Shown here piece by piece: positions 1-5,483 of a stretch of DNA of 8,357 nt (position 1 is the stretch's first letter; each line of letters begins with the position of its first letter). The position numbers were made by a program, and so were the translations under genes. The stretch comes from Mariprofundales bacterium (GTDB lineage: Bacteria; Pseudomonadota; Zetaproteobacteria; Mariprofundales; S012-25): NCBI GenBank assembly GCA_015487905.1, contig WFOX01000074.1, positions 1 through 8,357 of the forward strand, written 5' to 3'. Below the pieces are notes generated by a model. The model made no database searches. It saw nothing but the letters and a program-made list of their open reading frames with translations, and was not told the DNA's origin.

Positions 1-339
1 CGGTGTTTTTGCGACCACGCGCTTGCGCCCGGCGCGAAAGGCCGTGCGCGGCTCGGCCTCGGCCTGCACGGCCTCCTTGAGCACGGCTTCTACTTCCATC
101 TCATCCAGCTCCACACCCTCGTTTGCGCGCGCCACAAGTCGCAGGATGGCCCTGGCGGCTTCCTCGGCGCGCCTTCCCGAAATCTCCCAGCGCCCAGGCG
201 GGCCATAGACGCGCACCTCAAAGAACTCCTCCACGCGGCGCAGCACGCGCCCGCCTGCACCGACGACGGCGCGCAGCACCTCCGGCTCGGGCGCCTCCAG
301 CGCAAGCGGAACAAGCACCTCAGGCCGCTTCGCGGACAA
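1..339 (-). CDS. phoH: PhoH/YbeZ-family protein, N-terminal part (runs off left edge)
   Basis: This is the first 113 codons of a gene that continues past the left edge. The family comprises cytosolic P-loop NTPases linked to RNA metabolism, usually encoded next to miaB and ybeY. The visible part matches the N-terminal KH-like domain of YbeZ: a short strand near residues 8-13, then a helix-rich stretch with GAGGRVLRRVEEFFEVRVYG at residues 27-46, WEISG at 51-55 and a long acidic helix to about 95. It ends with RKRVVAKTP (105-113), the position where YbeZ proteins carry the conserved K/RTPNQ just before the Walker A domain, which lies outside the window. The start is uncertain. TTG at 339 follows an in-frame TGA and has GGGGAG four bases upstream, overlapping miaB by 20 bases. 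GTG at 318 begins one base after the miaB stop codon but has no clear ribosome site. The gene is probably co-transcribed with miaB. Confidence 0.82.
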   Translation of the reverse strand, partial: MSAKRPEVLVPLALEAPEPEVLRAVVGAGGRVLRRVEEFFEVRVYGPPGRWEISGRRAEEAARAILRLVARANEGVELDEMEVEAVLKEAVQAEAEPRTAFRAGRKRVVAKTP

Positions 340-1663
340 TCAGCTCCCCGCGCAGGGACTGCGCATAGGCCTCGGTGATGCGCACGCGCTGGATCGTGCC
401 AATAAGCCGCGCCCCGCCCCGCAGATGCACGATCTTGTAATCGGGCGTTCTCCCCTCCAGATCGCCCGGACGCTTGCCCGGGCCTTCAATGAGCACCTCT
501 TCCACGCGCCCGACCTTGGCCTGCAAGGCCCGCTGCGTGTGCTCGCCCACCTTGGCGAGCAAAAGTTGCAGGCGGCGATCCTTTTCCTCTTCGGGCACAT
601 CATCAGCCAGCTCGGAGGCCGGCGTTCCGGGCCGCGGCGAATACTTGAAGCAATAGGCCGAGGCAAAGCGCGCCTCATCCACAAGCGCAAGCGTATCCGC
701 GAAGTCCTCGTCGGTTTCGCCCGGAAAGCCGACGATGAAGTCGGTGGCGATTGCGATGTCGGGACGCTGCTCGCGCAACATGGCGAGGATCTCCAGATAC
801 TCCTCGCGCGTATGCCCGCGGTGCATCGCGGCCAGAATCCGGTTGGAGCCCGATTGCACGGGAAGGTGCAGATAAGGCATAAGCTGCGGGATTTCGGCGA
901 AGGCGCGCGCAAGCCCTTCTGTCACCTCCAAGGGATGGCTTGTCACAAAGCGCAGGCGCGCAAGCCCCGGCAGCTCCGCCACGGCATAAAGCAGGGTTGC
1001 AAAGTCCCACTCTTCGCCGTCCGGCCCCTCGCCGCGCCAGCCATTGACATTCTGGCCGAGCAGCACGATCTCCTTGGCGCCTGCCGCAAGCCGCGCGCGG
1101 CACTCCTCCAAAATCGCCGCCGCCGGACGGTGGCTCTCTGGCCCGCGCGTGTAGGGCACGATGCAGAAGGTGCAGAACTTATCACAACCTTCCATGATCG
1201 TGACATAGGCCGAGACGGCGGCGTTGGCGGGCTTGGGGAGTGCGTCAAACTTCTCCAGCTCCCGCGCCTCGGCCTGCACGACGGGCGCACGGCGGCGGCG
1301 CACCTCGGCGATCATCTCGGGAAGGCGATGGTAGGTCTGCGGCCCGAAGACGAGATCCACATAGGGCGCGCGCTTGAGGATGCGCTCGCCCTCCTGCTGC
1401 GCGACACAACCGCCCACGCCGAGCAGAAGATGCGGCTTGCGGCGCTTGAGGTGCTTGTAGCGCCCAAGCTCGGAAAAGACCTTCTCCTGCGCCTTTTCGC
1501 GCACGGAGCAGGTGTTGATGAGGATCACATCCGCATCCTCGGGCCGCGCGACGAGCCGCATGCCGTAGGCCTCTTGGAGCAGCTCGGCCATGCGCTCGGA
1601 GTCGTATTCGTTCATCTGGCAGCCGTAGGTGCGGATGAACAGGGCATCCAGCGGCTTCTTCAT
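320..1663 (-). CDS. miaB: tRNA-2-methylthio-N6-(isopentenyl)adenosine-37 synthase MiaB
   Basis: This 447-residue radical-SAM methylthiotransferase converts i6A37 to ms2i6A37 in tRNAs reading UNN codons. The order is an N-terminal UPF0004 domain with cluster cysteines C15 (RTYGCQMN), C52 (NTCSVREKA) and C86 (GGCVAQQ), a radical-SAM core with C160, C164 and C167 in MEGCDKFCTFCIVPYTRG, and a C-terminal TRAM domain at about 380-445. Length and motifs are those of a complete MiaB. Its FGPQTYHRLPEMI segment separates it from the related RimO and MtaB. ATG 1663 was chosen because homology starts there (MKKPLDALFIRTYGC) and AGGA lies 8 bases upstream. The reading frame stays open for another 119 codons upstream, but that part is arginine-rich low-complexity sequence antisense to ogt. 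The gene is followed immediately by phoH and diverges from ogt across a 53-bp gap. The YgfZ protein encoded at 5480-6433 is known from E. coli to support MiaB activity. Confidence 0.97.
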   Translation of the reverse strand: MKKPLDALFIRTYGCQMNEYDSERMAELLQEAYGMRLVARPEDADVILINTCSVREKAQEKVFSELGRYKHLKRRKPHLLLGVGGCVAQQEGERILKRAPYVDLVFGPQTYHRLPEMIAEVRRRRAPVVQAEARELEKFDALPKPANAAVSAYVTIMEGCDKFCTFCIVPYTRGPESHRPAAAILEECRARLAAGAKEIVLLGQNVNGWRGEGPDGEEWDFATLLYAVAELPGLARLRFVTSHPLEVTEGLARAFAEIPQLMPYLHLPVQSGSNRILAAMHRGHTREEYLEILAMLREQRPDIAIATDFIVGFPGETDEDFADTLALVDEARFASAYCFKYSPRPGTPASELADDVPEEEKDRRLQLLLAKVGEHTQRALQAKVGRVEEVLIEGPGKRPGDLEGRTPDYKIVHLRGGARLIGTIQRVRITEAYAQSLRGELIVREAA

Positions 1664-1700
1664 ATTGGAAATCCTATGAAACGCGCTTCTGGCCGCAAGC

Positions 1701-1736
1701 GCATGCACCTGCGAGCATGCCGCGAATGTGGCATGC
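1701..1736. repeat. Three GCATGC palindromes between and into miaB and ogt
   Basis: GCATGC occurs at 1701-1706, 1715-1720 and 1731-1736, with centres 14 and 16 bases apart. The second copy contains the proposed ogt start codon (ATG 1717), and the third lies just inside the gene. The group sits in the only space available for the divergent miaB and ogt promoters. It could be an operator for a dimeric regulator, or a by-product of the general abundance of this hexamer in the window. Seen directly; its function is a guess. Confidence 0.4.
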
Positions 1737-2205
1737 GCTGGCCACCCCGTGGGGCACAATCGCTTATGACTGGGACGGCGCGCGGCTTGTGCGCGTGCGC
1801 TTGGGGCATGTGCCGGGTGCGGCTTTCGCCGGCGACGATCCCGCCGCAGGGTGGCTTTCCGCCTACTTTCGCGGCGATCCCTTGCCCTGTTTGCCGCCGC
1901 TTGCGCTGCCTGCGACCCCCTTTCAGGCGCGGTTGCGGAAAGCGCTGCTGGCCATTCCCGTGGGAACAACATGCGCCTATGGCGCGCTTGCGCGGGAGCT
2001 TGGCACCAGCCCGCGTGCACTCGGCCAGGCCCTGCGCGCCAATCCCTTGCCCGTCGTCATTCCCTGCCATCGCGTCGTGGCCGCACGAGGCCTTGGTGGC
2101 TTCGCGGCGGGCTTGATCTGGAAGGCACGGCTGCTCGCCTGGGAGCGGTTGCTTGCCCGGGAATGCGCGGCTGAGCGCTTGGTGATGCATCGCGGGACGG
2201 ACTAG
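1717..2205 (+). CDS. ogt: Methylated-DNA-protein-cysteine S-methyltransferase (Ogt/AGT family)
   Basis: This suicide DNA-repair protein moves the alkyl group from O6-alkylguanine (and O4-alkylthymine) to its own active-site cysteine. The 162-residue protein has a poorly conserved N-terminal half (about 1-65), then the typical DNA-binding domain: FQARLRKALLAIPVGTT (69-85), AYGALARELG (87-96) with Y88, SPRALGQALRANP (98-110) with the arginine-finger position R100, and the catalytic motif PCHRV (116-120, C117), followed by GLGGFAAGLIWKARLLAWE. The usual RAVG is RALG here and the usual GGY is GGF, both mild changes. Length fits a stand-alone Ogt, without Ada regulatory domains. The start could be ATG 1717 or ATG 1726; neither has a good Shine-Dalgarno. 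It diverges from miaB and lies 25 bases upstream of the antitoxin start, so read-through into the toxin-antitoxin pair is likely. Confidence 0.93.
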   Translation: MPRMWHALATPWGTIAYDWDGARLVRVRLGHVPGAAFAGDDPAAGWLSAYFRGDPLPCLPPLALPATPFQARLRKALLAIPVGTTCAYGALARELGTSPRALGQALRANPLPVVIPCHRVVAARGLGGFAAGLIWKARLLAWERLLARECAAERLVMHRGTD

Positions 2206-2215
2206 GATGGCTGGC

Positions 2216-2224
2216 AAGAGGAGG
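2216..2224 (+). promoter_or_regulatory. Strong ribosome binding site deciding the antitoxin start
   Basis: AAGAGGAGG lies six bases before ATG 2231. It favours this start over the upstream in-frame ATG at 2207, which would add eight residues (MAGKRRRA) and would itself contain the Shine-Dalgarno sequence. Confidence 0.75.
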
Positions 2225-2230
2225 CGCGCG

Positions 2231-2446
2231 ATGAAAGGCATCCGCTTCGTCGTGGACGACAAGGGCCGCAAGGTGGCTGTGATCATTGACCTCAAGCGCT
2301 GGGGCGCGTTGTTGGAGGATTTTTTTGATCGGGCGCTTGCGCATGAGGCGCTCGCGGATCCCGATCCGATGGATTTTGATGAATACTTGCAACTGAAGCA
2401 AGACTCCCAAAAACATGCAAAGAAAAGCGGGCAAAGAGCAGCCTAG
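2231..2446 (+). CDS. Small Phd/YefM- or RelB-like antitoxin of a type II toxin-antitoxin pair
   Basis: This is a 71-residue protein. Residues 3-20 (GIRFVVDDKGRKVAVIID) form a strand-turn-strand, and LKRWGALLEDFFDRAL (21-36) a helix, the pattern of small Phd/YefM-like antitoxins that bind their operator and neutralise a RelE/ParE-type toxin. The C-terminal part (about 45-71) is polar and lysine-rich, as expected for a toxin-wrapping tail that is unstructured until bound. Placement just before a RelE-like gene is the main support for the function. The start at 2231 is chosen from the near-perfect Shine-Dalgarno. The 3' end falls in DNA that is AT-richer than the flanking genes: about 49% GC by hand count over 2401-2700, against more than 70% in parts of purD. 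The exact family name cannot be fixed from sequence alone; the antitoxin role is an inference from fold pattern and neighbour. Confidence 0.72.
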   Translation: MKGIRFVVDDKGRKVAVIIDLKRWGALLEDFFDRALAHEALADPDPMDFDEYLQLKQDSQKHAKKSGQRAA

Positions 2447-2484
2447 ACTGCGCGCAAAAATCACAAAACGCGCGCGCAAAAGAC
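2415..2484 (+). other. Probable displaced N-terminal part of the RelE-like toxin (frame split at 2478-2481)
   Basis: In the frame beginning at ATG 2415, 22 codons end in RAKITKRARK. This resembles the first strand and helix of RelE/ParE toxins, whose pattern is roughly ITKRArKDldrL. In the +1 frame the next residues are DMDRLAPQVFARI, the expected continuation. The two join cleanly if one A of the AAAA run at 2478-2481 is skipped or absent. The segment overlaps the antitoxin 3' end by 32 bases. It has no good Shine-Dalgarno, so the exact start is uncertain. Confidence 0.5.
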
Positions 2485-2727
2485 ATGGACCGACTTGCAC
2501 CACAAGTTTTTGCCAGAATCGCAAATGCCATTGCCCGTCTGAGAAAGGAAGGTCCCTACCTCCCAAGTGTAAGCAAGCTCCGAGGAGAAGAAAATATTTA
2601 CCGCATGCGCGTAGGGGATTATCGCGTGATCTTTCTTCTAGAGAAAGCAAACAACGAGATCATGATCCTGGCTGTCCGTCATCGCAAGGATGTCTATGAG
2701 GCGTTGAAGCGAAGGATTTCTCGCTGA
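2485..2727 (+). CDS. RelE/ParE-family toxin, N-terminus shortened or frameshifted
   Basis: The 80-residue frame carries the core and C-terminal part of a RelE-superfamily toxin, typically a ribosome-dependent mRNA interferase (ParE relatives instead poison gyrase). Visible features are a helix RLAPQVFARIANAIARL (3-19), the segment PSVSKLRG (27-34), the signature YRMRVGDYRVIF (39-50) and the final strand and tail ILAVRHRKDVYEAL (61-74). Candidate active-site positions of the RelE type are K31, R40, R47, R67 and Y71. Full-length relatives begin 10-20 residues earlier, with a first strand and helix, and that part appears in another frame at 2415-2484. ATG 2485 has no Shine-Dalgarno, and no alternative start exists upstream in its own frame. 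The product is therefore either made by frameshifting, inactive, or split by a sequencing error in an A run. Antitoxin upstream, purD 62 bases downstream. Confidence 0.8.
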   Translation: MDRLAPQVFARIANAIARLRKEGPYLPSVSKLRGEENIYRMRVGDYRVIFLLEKANNEIMILAVRHRKDVYEALKRRISR

Positions 2728-2789
2728 AAGGATGCACGGGATGCGGGAATCCGTAGCGTTCGCGCATTCCGGGCAAGAAGGGGGAAGCG

Positions 2790-4073
2790 ATGAAGGTGCT
2801 CGTGGTCGGCGGTGGCGGGCGTGAGCATGCGCTCGTTTGGCGGCTGGCGCGCTCGGAATCGGTCAAAGAGGTGATCGCCGCGCCTGGCAATGCCGGCATC
2901 GCGCGCGATGCGCGCTGCGTGCCCGTGGGCGCCGAGGACATTGAGGGGTTTGTGCGGCTTGCGCGCGAGGAAAAGCCCGATCTCGTCGTCGTAGGCCCCG
3001 AGGCGCCGCTGGTGGCGGGCTTGGCCGACCGGCTGCGGGCTGAGGGCATCGCCGTGTTGGGCCCGTCGGCGGCGGCGGCACGGCTTGAAGGCAGCAAGGC
3101 TTTTGCAAAGCAGCTCATGCACGAAGCAGGCGTGCCCACGGCGCGCTTTGTCGTGTGCCGCACGCTTGCTGAGGCCGAGGAAGCGATTGCGCGCTTTGGC
3201 GGCCAGGTGGCTGTCAAGGCCTCGGGGCTTGCCGCGGGCAAGGGCGTGGTCGTGGCCGAAAGCGCAGATGCGGCCAAAAAGGCCGCGCGTGCGATGCTGG
3301 AGGAAGGCCGCTTCGGCGAGGCCGGGCGCGAGGTTGTGGTTGAAGAGCGCTTGCAAGGCGAAGAGGCGTCCATGTTCTTCCTTGTGGCTGGCGAGCGCTT
3401 CCTGCGCCTTCCCACAAGCCAGGATCACAAGCGCCTTTTGGACGGCGACAAAGGCCCGAACACGGGCGGGATGGGTGCTTACTCGCCTGCGCCGTGTGTG
3501 GATGAACAAACGGCTCAGCGCGTGGAGCGCGAAATCGTGGCACCGACCTTGGCGCGCATGGCCGAGATGGGCGCGCCGTTTGCAGGCGTGCTCTATGTGG
3601 GCCTTATGCTTACGGAAGAAGGCCCCAAGGTGTTGGAGTTCAATGTCCGCTTCGGCGATCCCGAATGCCAGCCGCTTATGGCGCGCTTTGCAGGCGATCT
3701 CGGCGAGGTGCTTGCCGCTGTGGCGCGCGGCGAGATCACGGGCAAGGAGGAACTTCCTTGGGATGCGCGTGCCGCGCTTTGTGTCGTTGTGGCCTCGCGC
3801 GGCTATCCCGAGCGCTATGAAAAGGGCCAGGTGATCCGCGGGCTGGAAAAGGTGGAAGAGGCGGGCGCGATCGTCTTTCATGCCGGCACGGCGCGCAATG
3901 AGGCGGGCGAGATCGTCAATGCCGGCGGGCGCGTGCTCGGGGTGACGGCCCTGGGTGAGACGATCCGCGAGGCGCAGCAGCGCGCCTATGCGGCGCTGGC
4001 GCACCTAGATTGGCCCGGCGGCTTTTACCGCCGCGACATCGGCTGGCGCGCGATTGCAAGGGAGGAGAACTGA
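2790..4073 (+). CDS. purD: Phosphoribosylamine-glycine ligase (GARS)
   Basis: PurD joins 5-phosphoribosylamine and glycine with ATP to form GAR, the second step of de novo purine synthesis, in the cytosol. The 427-residue protein is complete and of usual length. It has the N-terminal nucleotide-fold loop VGGGGREHAL (6-15), VVGPEAPL (67-74), the linker GSKAFAKQLM (101-110), an ATP-grasp domain with KASGLAAGKGV (143-153), TSQDHKR (209-215), DKGPNTGGMGAYSPAP (220-235) and the metal-binding end EFNVRFGDPE (283-292), then the C-terminal domain with GGRVLGVTALG. The start ATG 2790 is preceded by GGGGGA. No PurR-like operator was seen in the 62-bp gap upstream, so expression may depend on a promoter there or on read-through from ogt and the toxin-antitoxin genes. 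The stop codon TGA shares its last base with the purE start. Confidence 0.98.
   Translation: MKVLVVGGGGREHALVWRLARSESVKEVIAAPGNAGIARDARCVPVGAEDIEGFVRLAREEKPDLVVVGPEAPLVAGLADRLRAEGIAVLGPSAAAARLEGSKAFAKQLMHEAGVPTARFVVCRTLAEAEEAIARFGGQVAVKASGLAAGKGVVVAESADAAKKAARAMLEEGRFGEAGREVVVEERLQGEEASMFFLVAGERFLRLPTSQDHKRLLDGDKGPNTGGMGAYSPAPCVDEQTAQRVEREIVAPTLARMAEMGAPFAGVLYVGLMLTEEGPKVLEFNVRFGDPECQPLMARFAGDLGEVLAAVARGEITGKEELPWDARAALCVVVASRGYPERYEKGQVIRGLEKVEEAGAIVFHAGTARNEAGEIVNAGGRVLGVTALGETIREAQQRAYAALAHLDWPGGFYRRDIGWRAIAREEN
4061..4067 (+). promoter_or_regulatory. purE ribosome binding site inside the purD 3' end
   Basis: GGAGGAG lies within the last purD codons, five bases before the purE ATG at 4073. 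With the overlapping stop and start (TGATG), this supports translational coupling of purD and purE. It also rules against the longer in-frame start at 4010, which would lie deep in purD. Confidence 0.75.
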
Positions 4074-4534
4074 TGGATGTGCTGATTCTTATGGGCAGCC
4101 GCTCGGATGCCGAGATCGTCGCCAAGGCCGAGGCGACGCTGGATGAGCTTGGCGTGGCCTATCGGACGCTCGTGCGCTCGGCGCACCGCACGCCCGAAGA
4201 AACGAAGCAGGCCGTGCGCGAGGCCGAGGCCAAGGGCTGCCGCGTGTTCATCTGTGCGGCGGGCATGGCCGCGCATCTCGCGGGTTTCGTGGCTGCGCAC
4301 ACGGTTCGGCCCGTGATTGGGCTTCCGATCGCGGCGGGGCCGTTGCAGGGGCAGGATGCCTTGCTTGCCACGGTCATGATGCCGCCCGGCGTGCCTGTGG
4401 CCACCGTCGGCATCAATGCCGCGCGCAATGCGGCGCTTTTGGCCGCGCAAATCCTGGCCACAAACAACGAGGCGCTGGCCGCGCGGCTGGCCGAGCTGCG
4501 CAAGCAGGAGGCCGAAAAGGTGCTTCGCGCCTAG
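4073..4534 (+). CDS. purE: N5-carboxyaminoimidazole ribonucleotide mutase (class I PurE)
   Basis: PurE moves the carboxylate of N5-CAIR to carbon 4, giving CAIR in purine synthesis; class I enzymes depend on PurK to make N5-CAIR. The 153-residue protein covers the whole small octameric-family domain: MGSRSDAEI (7-15), SAHRTPEE with H38 (36-43), ICAAGMAAHLAGFVAA (60-75), and the loop QDALLATVMMPPGVPVATVGI (94-114) followed by NAALLAAQIL. The SAHRTP motif points to class I rather than the animal/class II enzyme. The usual AHLPG is AHLAG here, and the usual DSLL is DALL. Both are conservative, and the active site looks intact. It is coupled to purD by a one-base overlap. No purK is present downstream; a hairpin and an unrelated antitoxin follow. 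Confidence 0.97.
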   Translation: MDVLILMGSRSDAEIVAKAEATLDELGVAYRTLVRSAHRTPEETKQAVREAEAKGCRVFICAAGMAAHLAGFVAAHTVRPVIGLPIAAGPLQGQDALLATVMMPPGVPVATVGINAARNAALLAAQILATNNEALAARLAELRKQEAEKVLRA

Positions 4535-4561
4535 CCCTGCTTGCCCCACGCACGGGCAGGG
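4535..4561 (+). terminator. Hairpin directly after purE (possible terminator, no T tract)
   Basis: CCCTGCTTG (4535-4543) can pair with CGGGCAGGG (4553-4561) over nine positions, two of them G-U, around a nine-base loop. A shorter alternative pairs TGCCC with GGGCA. It begins at the base after the purE stop codon, which fits 3' end formation or mRNA stabilisation. There is no run of T after it, so intrinsic termination is doubtful. Confidence 0.45.
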
Positions 4562-4581
4562 TGCAGAGTGAATGCGGCCTT

Positions 4582-4586
4582 GGAGG
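4582..4586 (+). promoter_or_regulatory. Ribosome binding site deciding the RHH antitoxin start
   Basis: GGAGG lies six bases before ATG 4593. It favours this start over the in-frame ATG at 4572, and homology to the ribbon-helix-helix strand also begins at 4593. Confidence 0.7.
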
Positions 4587-4592
4587 TGGGCA

Positions 4593-4859
4593 ATGCGAAC
4601 GATCACGGTGCGCGTGCCGGATGAAGTTGCCGAGCGGCTTGCGCGGCTTGCGCGCGCAACAGGACATCCGAAAAGCCACCATGTGCGCGCGGCGCTGGAT
4701 GAATACCTGGCGGAGCTTGAGGACATCGTGATCGCGCAGCAGCGCGATGAAGAGCTGCGCACGGGCAAGGTGGAGCCGCTTTCCTTGGAAGAGGTGGAGC
4801 AACACTTTGGCACGGCGAGCAGCAAAGAACGAACGAGAAGAGGATACGCCCTTTTGTAA
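4593..4859 (+). CDS. RelB/CopG-type ribbon-helix-helix antitoxin, apparently without a partner toxin
   Basis: This 88-residue protein starts with a ribbon-helix-helix DNA-binding domain: strand TITVRVPD (3-10), helix EVAERLARLARATG (11-24), then PKSHHVRAALDEYLAELEDIVIAQQ (26-50) covering the second helix and its extension. The region LRTGKVEPLSLEEVEQHFG (55-73) matches the toxin-binding tail of RelB-like antitoxins that usually end there with a short LGL-type sequence. Here a basic tail (TASSKERTRRGYALL) follows instead. Such genes normally overlap or abut a relE gene. None is visible in any frame before tsaC; only 66 bp of AT-richer sequence lies between. It may be a solitary regulator, a remnant of a lost pair, or an anti-toxin guarding against toxins encoded elsewhere. 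The family assignment is firm on motif grounds; the role is inferred. Confidence 0.82.
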   Translation: MRTITVRVPDEVAERLARLARATGHPKSHHVRAALDEYLAELEDIVIAQQRDEELRTGKVEPLSLEEVEQHFGTASSKERTRRGYALL

Positions 4860-4925
4860 GGACAGAATTTTCGTGTTTCTGCTCTACGGTGAGCGCGCAG
4901 CATATCCTTTCCAAAATTTTTCCCC

Positions 4926-5483
4926 GTGAGTATCCCCATTTCCTTGCGGCTGCGACTTTTGCGGCTGGGGCGCGGGATCGCCCAGGGCGCGCTTATCGCC
5001 CATCCGACGAGCACACTGCCCGGTATCGCCGCCTTGCCTTGGCACAACAAGGCGCTTTGGCGGCTTCGGCGCTTCAAGGGGCGGCAAGGGCCGTTTTTGC
5101 TGCTCGCCGCCGATCGGCGCACGGCGCTTGCATGTTTCCGCTGGCTTCCATCCGCCTTGCGCATCCGGGCGGGCAAGGTCTGGCCGGGGCCTGTGACGCT
5201 CGTCGCGCCTGCGCGGCCTCATCTGCGGCATTTGGGGCGGCGCGGCACGATCGCCGTGCGCGTGGATGCCGATCCCGCCGTGCGCCTGCTTGCGCGCGCC
5301 GCTGGCGGCCTCATCATCTCCACGAGCCTCAACCGTAAGGGTCGCGCGCCGCAGCAACCTTCGCGGCGGCTGCGCTGGCGCTGGCGACGCTGGCTGGACG
5401 CGGTCGTGGCGGGCAGAACCGGCGCAGGACACCCCAGCGAGATCTGGCGCTGGACGCGACGCGGGTTCGTTCGCGTGCGTTAG
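4926..5483 (+). CDS. tsaC: TsaC/YrdC-family threonylcarbamoyl-AMP synthase
   Basis: TsaC makes threonylcarbamoyl-AMP from threonine, bicarbonate and ATP, the first step of t6A37 formation in tRNAs reading ANN codons. At 185 residues it fits the short TsaC form without a Sua5 C-terminal domain. Landmarks are GALIAHPTST (21-30), the nucleotide and bicarbonate-binding KGR (51-53), VWPGPVTLVAPA (85-96), TIAVRVDADPAVRLLA (108-123), ISTSLNRKG (131-139, usually STSAN) and the C-terminal GAGHPSEIW (167-175), matching the NPSEI end of E. coli TsaC. The motif after PT, normally E-x-x-y/f-G-l, is altered (STLPGIA), and the C-terminal third is unusually arginine-rich. The start is GTG 4926, with no clear Shine-Dalgarno; TTG 4944 is an alternative. 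Its stop codon overlaps the convergent ygfZ stop by four bases. Confidence 0.88.
   Translation: MSIPISLRLRLLRLGRGIAQGALIAHPTSTLPGIAALPWHNKALWRLRRFKGRQGPFLLLAADRRTALACFRWLPSALRIRAGKVWPGPVTLVAPARPHLRHLGRRGTIAVRVDADPAVRLLARAAGGLIISTSLNRKGRAPQQPSRRLRWRWRRWLDAVVAGRTGAGHPSEIWRWTRRGFVRVR

Noticed and set aside
1664..2020. N-terminal extension of miaB by 119 codons
   Set aside because: MiaB homology starts exactly at MKKPLDALFIRTYGC with an AGGA ribosome site. The extension is antisense to ogt and low-complexity.
425..2116. Long plus-strand open frame (563 codons) opposite miaB and extending into ogt
   Set aside because: It is antisense to the well-supported miaB, has histidine/arginine/leucine-rich low-complexity sequence and no domain. 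Such long antisense frames are typical of GC-rich genes.
2207..2230. Earlier start for the first antitoxin (ATG 2207)
   Set aside because: The Shine-Dalgarno AAGAGGAGG lies after this codon and serves ATG 2231.
2728..2789. Terminator or PurR-type operator between the toxin gene and purD
   Set aside because: Only a weak GGAAT/ATTCC inverted repeat with a long loop is present and no known operator consensus.
2694..4004. Minus-strand open frame of 436 codons opposite purD
   Set aside because: It is an antisense shadow of purD with composition typical of reversed GC-rich codons.
4025..5176. Minus-strand open frame of 383 codons across purE, the antitoxin and tsaC
   Set aside because: It crosses three supported plus-strand genes and has no recognisable motif.
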